Of a stretch of 64,000 bases of DNA, positions 45,998 to 60,000 are shown in pieces. The stretch lies in contig JAVTVX010000021.1 of the NCBI GenBank assembly GCA_033439265.1, positions 12,861,001-12,925,000 of the forward strand, in the 5' to 3' direction. A program made the position numbers and the translations under genes. Numbering within the stretch: position 1 is the first letter of the stretch; every line of letters starts with the position of its first letter. This stretch comes from Dillenia suffruticosa (Eukaryota > Streptophyta > Magnoliopsida > Dilleniales > Dilleniaceae). The notes below the pieces were generated by a model, which saw only the letters and a program-made list of their open reading frames with translations, made no database searches and was not told the origin of the DNA.

Positions 45998-47478
45998 AGT
46001 TGCCCTGCAAGCACATTAATTGGCTTGTCAGCAGAATCAGACGTCCAGTGCTTTCAATCAAAGATACATTTCTTGTGTTTGTTCTCAACTATTTAAGAAA
46101 TTTCCCAAGCATTCCCCGAGAGGGAGAGGATCCTCAAGACAAGTTATGGAGCACTTTGCTGGGAGGGGGGGCAATGGGTTGCAAGGAGCAAAGAGTCTAT
46201 ATATAGTTAACTTCATACATTTGGATGCTTTTGGAATTCTCACCAGTCCAACACCATTCTTCAATAGATCTCATGGTTTGTTATGTATTAAACTGTGGGT
46301 GAAATAAAAGCACTACTTAGTTTCAGAAACAGTAAGATAGTTTGTCAAGTAGATTCTTTCACCAATTTTGTAGTGATATTTGATTTCAATTATTGGTGCA
46401 TTGTGTTTCTCTTGGGGTACAAAAAGTTCCTTCTTGATAACAATGTTTCACAGTTGCTCTTGCTGCGGGGAATTTTTTCCACCGAGAAAAGAAAAATAGG
46501 CTGGTTTCCTCTCTCTCTCTCTCTCTCTGATGGGAATCTCTGCCCCCCAACTCTTTCCGCCCTTTCTCAATCGTGGGATCCCTGCAAATCACCAACCCTC
46601 TCTCGCTCTCTCTCTCATGAAAACCTTGGCCACTAGTATAATGCATATTTAAACAAACCACGATATTCTTGATTCTAACTTCTAGTGATTTTTGTTGATT
46701 CTCTTTAATCAGTGATTGCACATGCAGAGTAAGCATTGCGCAAAGTGGCTACCAGAATTCACCCTCTCAAAGCACTCTCAAGGCATCTCCATCACCTGCG
46801 TATATTTTAGCTTCCAGCTTCTAGTGATTCTCGCTGGTTCTCTCTTTTCATTGGTTACCATATGTGCAGATGCGAAGCAAGCATTCGCAAAGTGGCAATT
46901 AAAATTTGCCATCGACTCTCAAAGCATTTTTCAAACTATTATTGTTCAATCAAGGTCTGAACACTGTAATGGAAAGAGCTTGGGAGTGATCTAACTAGAA
47001 TTTACAGAAAACTCAAACTACTCAGTCCGAATCACTTGTCTCTCAGTTTGATTATTAGCGACCAATACAAAGTTTCAGCAGCCAAACTTCGGTCATAGCA
47101 AATAAGGTTGTCTGACGAAAGCCACCAACGGGTAGTGACTAAACAAAGCAGGAAAAGATAGCTGCATTGAGGATCACAAATTATCCGAGGGAAATTTATG
47201 AGCAGCTTTTTCTGGAACTCACAAATTGCAACAAATCAATTAAACTTAGGATAATACAATGAGATAATTCTGAATATGCGAGATCTATTTGTGAAAATAA
47301 TCATCATCAGTGAACAGGTCATAGTGTAATTTTTTCATTTCTGAACTAAGTCACGAGTTGCAAACCTAAGAGTTCAAGTTTGTCAAGTCCCACTGGGAAA
47401 CTTTCTGGTGGGCTGAGCAGTCTGCATACGTTTGGATTGAATGGAGATTGCAACACATCAGATCATTCAATTGCGATA
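45998..47478. other. Convergent 3' region between the ADA1-like and Mpv17-like genes
   Basis: This holds the 3' UTRs of two tail-to-tail genes. It includes a (CT)n stretch at 46511-46529 and a short tandem duplication at 46679-46935. No additional gene is supported. Confidence 0.5.
46679..46935. repeat. Two-copy imperfect tandem repeat, spacing about 139 bp
   Basis: The phrase CTTCTAGTGATT followed by GTTGATTCTCT-type sequence, a GCAGA(G/T) stretch, AAGCATT(G)CGCAAAGTGGC and CTCTCAAAGCA occurs near 46679-46775 and again near 46818-46928. The copies differ at many positions. Confidence 0.75.
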
Positions 47479-50400
47479 TTATTGCTCTGATGCTACTTTG
47501 GCTTTGCCTGCCATGTATGTCATATAAACAGTCCATGCATATGAAAACGAATTGGTCACCAATGGCTGCAGAAAGAGAAACAACAAAAATAAGGATATGC
47601 TTCACAATTATATTTGGTTCACAAATACAATTGCCCTTGACGAATTGTGGCTCATGGGATCATAATGATTCAAGCCCTGCTCTTTGCATGTAAATTAATT
47701 GAAATTAGTCATATGCAAGTCAGAGAAATCGATGATTACCTGTAGATGGACAGGAATGAATTTGAAAGTGATAAAATCACATATAGGCCAGTACATCACA
47801 CCATTCTTGAACGTAGGGAGCAAGTCTCGCTTCAATCTAGCAACAATCTCTGGACCACCTTCACCTAAGAGTCAAACAACAACAATCATTTACTTATTTT
47901 TCGTATGAAACTGTAGTACCAGAAAATACCTCAGATGTGGAGGAGAAACAATAGAAAAATGCCAACTTTTGGCAAAAAATTTAATGATTAATTAATTATA
48001 TTATGGTATATTATCAACAAAAAACCATCAACTATCAAGAAACCAAATCATGCAAACCAAACACCTCAAAAACACGAAACTGTCTGTTGTAGTCTTTACT
48101 GCTTATACTGTGAATGATCTTTAGCGCTTTTAGCACATCCTGTTGTTTCCAAATTTCTCACTCTTCTCACTTTCTTAATTACCTAGAGTAATTGTAGCCC
48201 GGCTTTTGGTCCACTGGTCACCAAAAGGAAGCTTGTGGAAGAGGCCCAAACATTGCTCACATCAAAAAGAGAATAAATTGAAGTATCTAACCCGCCAAAA
48301 ATATTTATTCAAATTAAAAGTGCAAAAAACTTCCACAACCTAAAAGTTCTTATCCCATATAAACCAAATGATCAGAAAATCTAAACTGAAACATCTGTTT
48401 TACTTTGTATTCTTCTCGCATAATATGACATATTTGACAAACCACATCCTAAAATAATAAGAAATTTTCAAGCTTGATATCTATCACTCGTGTTATTTTA
48501 AGTTGGCTTTTAGAAAGAGGAAACGCGGTTAATCCACCCAAAGCAAGTTACTTTCTATATTCTAGAATGCCTCGGTTAACTCTTCACAGTTTGACGCTGA
48601 ACAAGATACCCTGTTAATTTTCCTAATGAAAACAGAATGTGGCCTATCATCAATAAGCAGTTGAGTGAAACTTTAACAGAAAAATGTGACAGCAACAGGA
48701 AAATCCTAATTATGCAAATCATGGGGTTTAATGTATAAAAGTTAAGGAAGATACTTATGCTGCCAATGAAGAACACTGCGGATCCTAAAATGGCAAAATT
48801 TAAATCACTAGTAGGAAAGTTATCTTAACATCAATTTATACAAGTCTCTAGTTAAATCAACACTTCGTAAATTTATATGTAAGATTTACAGCATACAATT
48901 TTGATGTTTTGACTTAAAAACTATTAAGAAAATCTATAACAGAATTACAAGGTGTGGTTAAACAAATACTACCAAAGCAATTCCATAGTTAGCAATAGGG
49001 ATGAAATTTGTATAGTTTATTCAGTGAAAATTCAAAAAGAAAAAAGAAAAAAGAAAAGAAAAAACTACCTTGTAAGTGAGCATTCAAAGAGAAAAAGACA
49101 ACAGTCATAAGTGGTCCATATGTTGTCTGCCCCAAAATTATTTTCTTAAATGTTGTTACTAGATCCCGCTTTGGGAAGACTTTTGACATGAAGTTGAACC
49201 AAAAGTGAAGTGACGGCCCTAATACAAGCATCCCGTATCCAGCCATGCGTAATGTCCTTGCAAAGTCATACTGTTCTAGAGATTGATGTGTAATTGTCTG
49301 GAAATAGGCAAAACAAACAAAAAGAACTTTAAGCAGTGCAACAAAGATACAATTTTCAAAAATACAGATGGAATCCCAAACAATCATACGTAATATCAAA
49401 GAGAGATGGGAAAGTATACAGATCACACACACACACTGTGAGTCTAGCCATAAATAGCTGTGTGCACTCAGTGATATACCAAGACAGAAATATCATACTT
49501 GATATTTAGGACCTTACTTGATAGACCTACTTGAACAGGATCCTAGTTATATATTCAATTGATGCACATAACTCTTCCACTTTATGAAATGGAAATGTCT
49601 CTACACAATGTGCTGTTAACATTGCAATTTGACCGAGAGGAGTTGACACCTTCTCTTTTCATGGTTCTGCGGCAGGGCCACCCAGATAGCCTAAACATTA
49701 GTTCGAGAGGGCATTTACGCGTGCTAATAGACAATAAGAGATGAACAAATTGCAAATGACTGGGAAGGAACTTTCATAAGGCATAAGATCATGAACAGAA
49801 GAATAAGGCATATGGTAAACAACTTGGGAAGTCAAAGATTGGAAACCCGAACCATTAAAGAGAAACAATTAAATTTTCAATCTGAAGGCAGAGTCATAAC
49901 TACATGCAAAAGAGATCCAACTAAGATGATAAGAGATAGAATGAAGTAGGCTTTTGACAAGAAGACAGTTCTAGATCAATAAAAGGTGAGTAGATGATAC
50001 AGGGCATGGATCATCTAATAGAAGTAAGCATGTCTGAAATTTGTGAGTAGCTCTGATCATCCTTAAAGAGCAGATTGGATATAGTAGTATTGAATGCAGA
50101 TGACTAGGATTAGAAAAGAACAGTAACATGTTATTCTTTGTTATGCTTATTCATAATTTTATTTTAAAAAAAAGGTCATAGTATAGCTTTTGATTAACAC
50201 ACCCTTCCTACCTCGACAATCAGGAGACCTCAAGACAATATTTTTTCCTTTTGTGCGTGTTTGTGGTGGCAAAGCCAGAAATTTATGTCAAGGGCACAAA
50301 GAATAACATGCACTTTGGATTGTAACTTAAGGCGGCGAGGATAATAATTTTAGAGGAGCTAATTACTTCTGGGGTTATAATTCTTGAAATTATATATAAT

Positions 50401-52874
50401 TTTTTTTCCTTAAAATTTTGCCCATTTCCCCCTCCCTTCGCCCCCTGGTGGTGGTGGTTTTTCTCTCACACACACACACTCTCTCTCTCCTTTTTTTGAG
50501 AGTGGGGATGAGGATCCGTTCCAAGTTTCTAGGTAGATGCTCTTACCCGGTGAAAATAACACCTATTTCTGTAAATTTGTACTTAAACCTCAAGGCCACA
50601 ATGGAGCAGCCTTGCTGTTGCATCAGCCAAGGTCCAAACAGTTTGGAAAAAGGATGTAAGGATCCTTAGATCCCTCAGGTAAAGGACACCAACCTAAAGA
50701 AGACAAACCAAGGATCCACATTGAACTTGCTAGGATAATCATCCTAGAAAAAGCTGCAGTACATGTCACTACACTTAATAATCTTCTGGTCCAACTTCCA
50801 GATTAGATCCGAAGGCAGTGGCATCTCTCTTTATATCTGTCAGTACACTTAATCATGTTCTGGTCCAGCTTCCAGATCAGATCCCAAGGCAGTGACATCC
50901 CCCCGCCCCATAGAAAAAGTAAGTTTCTTTTTTTTGGTGGAGTGGAGGATATTAATTGGAAACTATCAGGCTCTATCAATTTGAGTCTGAGAGTAGATCT
51001 AGGTCACAATAACATGATGGGATACGTCACACATTGCTAACATTAATCATCAAAGAATTTGCTTAATCTTTAAAGTAGGAAGAAATGAAGAATGTTCTAG
51101 ATGCAAGGGAAAGGAACTACAAACCGTATTTCACTATTCAGCTGAACTCTGAAAATGAAGAAGCTAATGTGGCCTAGAGACATTGTGACAGTAAGTAACA
51201 AATATAGAAAGACAAGGCATCTAATCTTAATTGTTTGGCCCATTGAAAATGGGTATTGAAGAGGGACAAATTTAAAGTAATTTACTTATTCGTGTTATAC
51301 CAAAATAAATGTACTATTGATCTTCCCCCGAGACAATTTTAACAGTCAAATTTTTATAATAGCCTAGGGCCTACTTGCAAATGGCCTGCATGAGTACAAC
51401 TTGTCATGCTTGACAGGATTCTAAAGATAGAACAACTCATAAGACCTAAATCTGAGCTTGATTGATCAATGAGATCCATCAAAGATGATTTGTATTATAA
51501 ATGAGCCAAGTTTGATATTCTTTATTACATGAGATTGAGAGTAACTCGAGCTAGATTTTAACCCTGTTGTTCAAATCAACCACACAGGCGTCCCTCTCTC
51601 TCCAAGTATAATCTTGCATCACTTCTGATGGAAATATATAACTTAGAAGATAGAAATCAAATACCATAGCTTGGATGAGGAAATGATGAGGAAACATGGA
51701 CCATTTGCTCCTAGTTAGATTCATCTTGGGTGGTAATACTAAAGGCTTGAACAACATCAGCCCCGTAAATACAAGTCAATAGCAATCTTGCTTGTCAGAG
51801 AACAAACTCGAGCAGATTAATTAGGATCTTGAAATCACTCACTTGCACCTAAACTTCACTCTTCAAACCAGACAGCAGAATAGCAAAAGTGATTAAAACC
51901 AGACCTGATCATCAAAGGGTCAACTCCATAAACCAAGAGGTATTTTCAAAAGGCAAATGTGTTAGGAATTGATTAGAATAAGCATATAGAGAACAAAATC
52001 TGAGTGTGAAGACTACCCAATTGTTTTCTCCATAGCTATAAATAAAATCTGGAGACTTTGATCAATTAGGTGTCGAAAAAATGAGATTTCAATTTCTGGG
52101 TTGCAAATATATCAAAATCTATTTTAGTATATCCCTTAAGTCCTTTAATTCATACCCATAAGCATGTAACAATAACACCAAAAGTTATAATCCACCAAAT
52201 TGACTTCTGCAAAAATGCTGATGAAACTCTAAAGCATTCATCAAATTGGTATAAAAACGGTAAATAAATAAAACAATTGGGCTATTAACTATAGGGGTTA
52301 CAAACACACCAAAATTTCATAGTGTCGGTCCTGAATTATTAATTGCATAGTCAGATGAAGAAGAAAAGCAAAAATCAAAGTCTACCCAGTTGATTTCTCC
52401 ACCAAAAATAAGCATTTGATCATATAGGTATTCACAAAACTGGGTTTTTTAATGTCGGGCTAGCAAATATAAACCAAAATTTCATGGTGTATGGGGGGAG
52501 AGGGAGAGAGAGAGAACCTGAGAAGACAAGTCGGCGGCAATATGAATAAGAGCAGAGGTGATGCTTTTTGTGAGAACAGGACGAGACTTAACCATCTCCA
52601 AATACCAACCAACAAATCCAATTTTCGACGCAGTCGATGAAGAAGAAGAAGAAGAAGAAGAAGAAAACGTAGAAGAGAAAATCGAAGAAGAGATTTCACA
52701 CTCTTTACTCTTCCCAGAACCTATAAAAGACCGAAACAAACCTACTTGTCCTTGTACTTGTTGATGTTCTGTAAGGATTTTATTAGTGATTCCAACATAT
52801 TCACTCGAATTGGAGGATATAGGTTTCTGTATAATGTGCCGAATCGTAACATTTTTCAGGGATCGGAGGCTCAT
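47479..52874 (-). CDS. Mpv17/PMP22 family organelle membrane protein
   Basis: Four exons, 52874-52518, 49297-49069, 47864-47740 and 47565-47479, join in phases 0, 1, 0. They give 265 residues from the ATG at 52874; an in-frame ATG at 52973 would add 33. The conserved domain begins FVGWYLEMVKSRPVLTKSIT. It continues with RMAGYGMLVLGPSLHFWFNF, FKKIILGQTTYGPLMTVVFF, GVMYWPICDFITFKFIPVHL and PLVTNSFSYAWTVYMTYMAG. This order matches the four-helix family of Mpv17, Sym1 and PMP22, found in the inner mitochondrial or peroxisomal membrane. The region before it is basic and Ser-rich, with an uninterrupted Ser run encoded by a (TCT/TTC)n tract, and could act as a targeting sequence. Intron 1 is about 3.2 kb and contains a small DNA element and a tandem repeat. 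Confidence 0.93.
50264..50446. mobile_element. Short non-autonomous DNA element, hAT-like ends (copy 2)
   Basis: About 183 bp, related to 38454-38622 by ends and internal landmarks. The left end is TGGTGGCAAAGCCAGAAATTT and the right end is TTCGCCCCCTGG. It is in intron 1 of the Mpv17-like gene. A terminal inversion is weak but present. Confidence 0.4.
50765..50906. repeat. Two-copy tandem repeat, period 74 bp
   Basis: The phrase GTCA(C/G)TACACTTAAT and then TTCTGGTCCA(A/G)CTTCCAGAT occurs at 50765 and 50839, followed in both by AGATCC(G/C)AAGGCAGTG. The copies are about 85-90 percent alike by eye. The repeat lies in intron 1 of the Mpv17-like gene. Confidence 0.85.
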
Positions 52875-54188
52875 TACTCTCTCTCTCTTCTTCGGAAGTT
52901 TTGATGGTTTTACGAGGGGGCTAGAGAGAGAGAAAGAGGAGGGTTTTTGTAGGAAGCGAAAGATGCATGTCATCAAAGTTGAAGCCTTGAAGGATGTTGG
53001 TGGGAAATTTGGTTTTTCTAGTTGCCTGATTTGGTTTTTGTATTTTCTCGAGTATGAAATAAATGGTACTCGCTTTCTCAACCCATGGTTCCACTTTGCT
53101 TTTGCCCTTTTTACCTTTTTTTTTTCTGTTTTATTTTTCAAAAAGTAAAACTAGTTGCTAAATTTTGAATATTACTATATTACTCAATTTCAAGAATAAA
53201 ATATAAAAGAAATGATTTATGGTATTTTTTTAAAATTTCTATAAAAACCTAATTTGATTTTATTAATGAAAACTTGAATAGTTCTAGAATTTTAAAATAC
53301 CAAGAATAGATGGGAATATCATTTAAACAATTTTATTATTTCTTTTTTCAGATTTGTTAATTATATAGTCAATTTAATAGAATTTATCCTTAAAATTGAA
53401 AAATCCTCTCAAATTGTTATTGCTTTATTTTGAGTGAAAAACAAATACTCACGTAACTTTCAAAGGTCGGTAAAAAAATTAATTTTTTACAATAATATTA
53501 GAAAAAAATAATGTTAGATATACGAAATAAGATCAAATAGAATTTTACGTGACAATTTAGTTTAGCGTGTTTTAAAAAAATTATTTAATTTAAAAAATAT
53601 TTTAATCAATTTAAAATTATTTAAAATTTTAGAAAAATTATTTTTTTATTATTATAATATAGTATTTGTAATATTATTAAATATAAGATTAATATATAAT
53701 TGGTTTAATGGCTAACTATTGATACATATCGAGTAAAATTTTAAATTTAAGTTTTATATATAAGAAAAAAAAGATATCAAAGATTTTTATTTTTTAAATA
53801 TTTAACTTAATTTAAATTAAATTTAATTAAATCTAATATATTCGTGATCCTCGTCCTCACCGTTTATTAAAAATAAAAAGAAGGCGAGTACTCAACTTTT
53901 TATACCTAAAGCGAGCACAAAACAGAAGACACGTTTGTTTGGAAAAGTCTCGACACTTTTCTACCTCCTACAAAATTGAAATACTTCCCACCATATTTTT
54001 GGCACGTGTTTCTTTGGAACAATACTTTTTTGACACGTGACTTCACAGGTTGCTTGGGGGCCTTCTTGGAAGGACGAATATTCAAGTTTTTGCGAAAGCC
54101 TCCCGCTGAAGGTCTGCACTTTCCGCTATTCTAATTTTTGCGCCGGTAAATAAAAAAATCCGACACTGACGGCCTTAGTTAGACCGGT
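52875..54188. other. AT-rich spacer upstream of the Mpv17-like gene
   Basis: The first 250 bp are the leader of the Mpv17-like gene, with an alternative in-frame ATG at 52973. From about 53150 the region becomes very AT-rich, and no gene is supported. Confidence 0.5.
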
Positions 54189-54898
54189 GAGTCATGTAGG
54201 GATATATATTTTAAAAATTTTTTTAAATAATCTCTAATAAAAATTAATTTCATTTTTAACCCTTATATATCACATATTCAATCTGTGACATTCTATGTCC
54301 CGTCTTGAACCCGCGACATGGGGTTGCCTCGCCGCCCGTGGTGCTCCTCCACCCGTAGCTCTCTCTCCCCCTCCCCCGCCGACGACTCTCTCTCTATCTC
54401 CTTCACTGCCACCCATGACGCTCCTCCCTCCCTCCCTCCCTCCCCCCCCACAACTCTCCTCTCTCCTGCCCACGGTTCTCTCTCTCTCTATCTACTCATT
54501 CGCCGCCCGCAACGCTCCTTTCTCGCTCCCTCCCTCCTGCCTCCTCTCTCAGTGGGAGAGAGAGCCGCATGGGAGGGAGAGAGGGAGAGAGCCATGGGGG
54601 AGGGAGGAAGAGAGGAGTGCCGTAGGCGACGAGGGAGGAGAGAGAAAGAGAGCTGCGGGTAGGGAAAGGAGAGAGAGTGCCGCGGGAGGGAGAGGGAGGG
54701 AGAGAGAAGCGCCGCAAGCGGTGGTGGAGGAGATAGAGAGAGAGCCAAGGGAGGCGGGGGAAGCTCATGTTGCCGGTTCAAAACGCATCATAAAATGTCA
54801 TAGGTTAAACCCGCGACATATAGAGATTAGAAACGGAATTAATTTTTATTGGAGGTTATTTTAAATTTTTTTTTCGGGTATATATCCATACATGACTC
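54189..54898. mobile_element. Foldback element with long inverted arms and a CT/GA-rich core
   Basis: The left arm starts GAGTCATGTAGGGATATATA and the complement of the right arm starts GAGTCATGTATGGATATATA. The inverted similarity continues for about 130 bp, through AATAAAAATTAATT and AACCCGCGACAT. Inside, the left half is CT- and C-rich and the right half is GA- and G-rich, so the similarity extends towards the centre and a transcript could fold on itself. The core is far more GC-rich than its surroundings. No transposase is encoded and no clear target duplication is visible. A Mutator-like or foldback origin is the likeliest. Confidence 0.7.
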
Positions 54899-55360
54899 GG
54901 GTGTGAGGGGGGGGGGGGAGAAGTGAAGAAATTTACTTTTAGGATACATGTGTCAGGAGAGGAAATGGGTGAAAAATCAATTTTGAAAATTTTCTTGCTT
55001 TAAGGATGTGTTCCATACTATTTTTTTTCTCTCTCTAAATTTTCATTTGAGGATCAAAGTGGAAATAAATATTATTCTAGTGGGGAAGTGTAGTACAAGG
55101 GTAAAAGGAAAAAAGAAAATTTCCAACTTGTGAATAGAAAATGATAACCAAGCCGAGGGAAAAAATAACCAAAATTAGGGAAAAGGTGAAGAAAATCGAA
55201 CCCGGGCATATGATTGCAGGGCACTGCTCTACCTATAGACAAATTATCTCCCCATTTTCTGTCTCGCAGCAAAAGTTTTCGGCCACTCTCTCCAGATTCT
55301 TTGTGATGTTTTCTTATGAAGACTTCGTGAAGAAGACACTCAGTTCTCGCTTCGGTCATG

Positions 55361-55399
<39 letters not shown>

Positions 55400-57089
55400 T
55401 TTTCTGAATAGCGAGAAATGGGGGCTGTAATGTGAATATTTGCAAGAAAACTCTCTACATCTTACAAGAACGTAACTCCTGTTTATTTTTTGATCCTATA
55501 TTTCCAAAAAATAAAGTTTAATAGTGAGAGAGAAACCCTAGCCTTCCCTTTCAAGTAAATTTTGAATAATTGATAATCTTAAGGAACGGAACTGTTGTAT
55601 TCAAGCTCTGATTTCAATTCAACCCTCAAAGAATTTCATGACTAATGATTAGGGACAATGGGTCCTTGTTCTTGAAATCCTTTTTTTTTTCACTTACCTA
55701 GCTGGTTTTCATTTCATGATGTTTTTCTGTAAGTTGGGAATTTTAGGGTTCTTCTTACGCTATTTGTTTACTGTGTTCATTCAGTGAGTGATTAATTGGT
55801 GACAAATGCTCATTGAGATAATGGGGCTGTGTTGTTGAAACCCTAATTTTCTTTGCACACCCTAATTTTCGGTTAATGGGTCTGTGTTCTTTGGGTAGTT
55901 TGGAGGAGCGACCTGGTAGTCATTTCATGATGTACACTCTATAAATTGGGAATTCTGTATACTATATGTCTGGATAACTTTGATGAAGATAACTTGATGG
56001 CTGATTGTTGATAATTCTAAAAACTTAGTATGAACTCTCAAACATTGGTAACTAATGTTATTTATCTTCCCGAAACAAAGTGCTCATTTTATTGCAAGAC
56101 ATGGTTCTTTGAGTCAATTTAGGGCAATCCTGGATTTCATATTGCTTTCCTATAGATTGAGAATTTTTCGTTTTTTCATTTGTTTATTGTGTCCTGTGAG
56201 TGATTTTTTTTTGGTATAATGTCCGTTTTCTGTGTTCCGCGAGTGTTATTTGATAGATTTAGTAACATAATATGTTTGATAAAGTACTGATGATGTTATA
56301 TAAATCCAGAATATCATTATGAACCTTAAAACAATGTAACTAGTATTCTTTGGATTTTGAGTTTGTGTTCTTAAAACCTTTTTTCCCAATTGATTCTTTG
56401 GGAGCTTAGTACTTGAAATACCCTTTTCCATTTTGAGTGACTTTGAGTTTGACACAATGAATAGTAGGATTTGTGAATAGCACATTTCAAAAGCCTAATT
56501 TTCCATCTTATCCTACACTTTGAGTGTTTATTAGATCTTTCTTTCCTTATTTGTTTGTTGAGGACAGTGTATAATTGTTCTGCATGCTTGGAAAGTACTG
56601 ATGATAGTAAATTGATGCTTGTAAAACGAATTGCTATCATGGGTTGTTGTTGACGGGCATGGTGAAATTATACTTGAGTAGACATTAAAGTTTAGAATTA
56701 CCAGGGCATCTGAATTTGCATCCAATGTCTGCATAAATGTTGCTTCTTGGCAAGTAGACATGTTTACTTTGTCTTGATTAATGTTTAGTTCCATTATCAA
56801 AAAGGCGTAAGACATTTTTTTAAAGATGCTACTCTTAAAGTCATCTTACATGGTTAGCTGCAGTTATAACCACCATAGGTTACAAATTGTTCTGATTGGC
56901 TGCTTCTGGCTTAGAAGTTCCAGTCCAGTATCAAATAATGCTTGATACTTGCTACAGAAGGTTTCCAGTTCATTTTTTATTAAAATGCGGATTTTCTGTC
57001 CTGTGCATATGCATGTAAATTAGCATGCAGAATTTCAAGTATTTGAATGATATGCCTATCTACTTCTAATTAAGAGTTCTTAGTTAAGA
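54899..57089. other. Spacer and possible leader before the next gene
   Basis: A (CT)n tract of about 17 units lies at 55362-55396, and a short G run at 54908-54919. The stretch 55309-55363 could encode MFSYEDFVKKTLSSRFGH before a GTATCT donor, and may be an upstream exon of the following gene, but no link is proven. The rest is AT-rich without coding signal. Confidence 0.4.
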
Positions 57090-60000
57090 ATGTCAGAGCT
57101 GAGCTCTATACTATTGCATCATGGAAAAATACAATTTTCCTCTTTGATGGACCTCATTTTACCAAAAATTGATAAAGAGAGAAGGAGACGCTTGAGAAAC
57201 GTTTCCAAAGTAAAGGTGTGTACATGTTACCTTTGTTATTTTAATTAGTCTATTTTTAATCCTTGGTAATGCTTAGCAATTGCTTTCTTTTTTTTTCATT
57301 TATTTATTTCTCTTCATTTCTAGAAAGAGGAAATTTCCCCTGTTGGCTTTCTCCAGTGCACAAGGAAAATTATAGGGAGTCAGATTCTGGATGATGTGGT
57401 GGCTGAAATGAAAAGACTGGTATGTAGATAGTGATTTTCTGTGCGAATTAAATGAATGTAGCAAAACATGACAGAATCCACACAAGCTAAAATATTGTAT
57501 TAAGAGAACATTTGGCTGTGTTCAAGCTGGATCTTTGATAATTGATTATCATCAGTGTGTTGTACGAGTCATATGCTCACATAGTTTAGAAAAGCACAAT
57601 CTATCAATTGCTAAACATGTCTAAAAACTTATCCATTTTTTCATATCACACCCTCTTCAAGCTCCCATCATTGAGGATTCGCAAAGCATGAAAGGACTAT
57701 GGCTTATTCTTGTACCCTGTGGCATACTTTCTTGAACCCAGTATACTTACTAGCACTAGGCTACAGGGTCTATCGGTGTAATTCATGTCATTCTGACATG
57801 TGAAAACCGCAATGACTTCTTTTTTTATTTGTTCGTTTTTTTGCTTTTCAGTTTCCTCTATCATATATATATGCTTCAAAATATTGTCTCTCAATTTCAA
57901 CTTGAATTAAAACTTTATTAATGTTTATCATCCTAACATGCCAGGAATAATGACTCAATTCAGGCCCATTTGAAGTTTCTCAATAAAAAAGATGCATCCA
58001 TTTGAAGTTAGCTGCTGTGCTTGACTATTTATTGCTCTCATTCTGTTTTGCTATAAACCAGCATAACTAGAATTATGTACACGGTTTACTTGTACTGGTG
58101 TCTCAATTTCAGTAGGACAAAAGCACATGCTTTCTCTTGGTTAATTATACGAAATGAAACTCCTCATTTTCCTCATTCCTCCTAGCACTTGTCTTAAATT
58201 TGTAGTGGTGTTTGGCTCACTTGTTTCATGTGGTTAAATAAATTCTGTTCTTTTTTTTTTTTTTGATCTATTCACGTGCATTTATTTATTATTAATTAGC
58301 AAACAAGGATGACCTTTTGTTTTAATAATTTTTGAAGATGCATTCTTTCAGACCTGGACAGTCTGCTAGTTGCTACTTTTCTTTCGACATTTTGGTTCAA
58401 TATTTCACAACCTTCAAATATATTACAAAAGTTTAGTCGGGGCATGATAAGTCTGTCTAATTTATTTCCTTGTTGAAGCTTTTTTTTTTCTTTTCAGAAA
58501 TCTTAAGTGGATATGTGGTAAAACTAGAAAAAATAGGATTAGAAATGAAGAGATACGTACTGAGTTAGAAGTGAGTTCAATTGTGGATAAGATGTGAGAG
58601 TATCGCCTAAGATGGTTTGGACATATATAACAAAAATCTAAAGACGCTACAGATAAGAGGATTGAGAACTTAAATATAGAAGATTTAATGAAACGTAGGG
58701 ATAAGCCATTGAAAACTAGGATACAAATTATCCGTAAAAATATGATATTTAAGGATTTAGTTGAGGAGATGGTTTTAGATAGGAATATATGGCGTAGGAG
58801 AATTCGAAAAAGGCTGAAATGGTCAGTTCAAATGGTGAATGACCTTCCCCATAAGTATGGCTGCCAATGTTGCACTGCCTTTGCCAACCCAATCAATTCC
58901 CTCTTGTAGGCTGGCAGTCTGCTGTGTCTCTCTGCGATTCTCCTACTAAAGAATGCAATGGGGTGTCCCTGTTGGTGTAGAACAGCCCCAATCCCTTCCT
59001 TAGAGGCGTCACACTCCACTACTAATTCTTCACTGAAATTAGGTAGTTGCAGCACCGGGGATTCAGTTAGAGCCCTTTTTAGTGAGTCAAAGGCCTTACC
59101 AGCCCTTTCATTCGACAAAAAGGAGTTATTTTTAAGTAAATCTGTTAATGGTGCAGCTAACTCCCCATAGCCCTTGATAATTCTTCTGTAATACCCTGCC
59201 AAATCCAAGAATCCATGAGTTTCGTAACTGAGTGAGGGGTTGGCCAATCAGTGACTGCTTGGACCTTTGAGGGATCAACCGAGACATGTGCACCATGAAC
59301 AATGTGTACCAAGTATGCCACTTGAGTGTCCCCAAAGGTGCACTTGGATTTCTTTACAAAAAAGTGGTGAGCACGCAATAAATCCAAAACAGTATGTTGG
59401 TGGTGAAGATGCTCAATCCATGTCTTACTCTATATCAATATATCATAAAAAAAAAAAAAAAAAAAAAAAAAGACATAGAACAAACTTATGTAAGTGAGGC
59501 CGGAAGATTTCATTCATCAAGGCTTGAAAGGTTGATGCAGCATTTGTGAGGCCGAATGACATCACTTAAAATTCAAAATGACCATGATGGGTTCGAAATG
59601 CAGTCTTCTTCACTGCTGCCTCATCCATCTAGATCTTGTGTTAGCCGGATTTCAAATCTAGCTTGGAGAAATACTTTTCTCCATGTAGCTCATCTAGCAA
59701 CTCCTCCACCACTGGAATAGGGAACTTGTCCTTCACCATCTTGGCATTTAACTCCCTATAATCCACACAAAAAAGCTCCAAGACCCGTCCTGCTTAGGAA
59801 CAAGCAGCATAGGGGAGTAGAAGGATGATTGGCTTGGCTTAATGATGCCTCGAGCCATCATCTCTTCACATAGCCACTCTGTCTCATCCTTTTTTCGATG
59901 GGGATATCTATATGGTCTAACCACTACGGGCAGGAGGTATCTTGGTTGGTTCTCCAAATAAGTCTGAGAATTCCAGCAGTGACTTTTCGAGCTCGACTGA

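Noticed and set aside
54295-54864. A 189-codon plus-strand ORF (Pro/Ser then Arg/Glu-rich) and overlapping minus ORFs
   Set aside because: They read the CT-rich and GA-rich halves of the foldback element and have no protein-family features.
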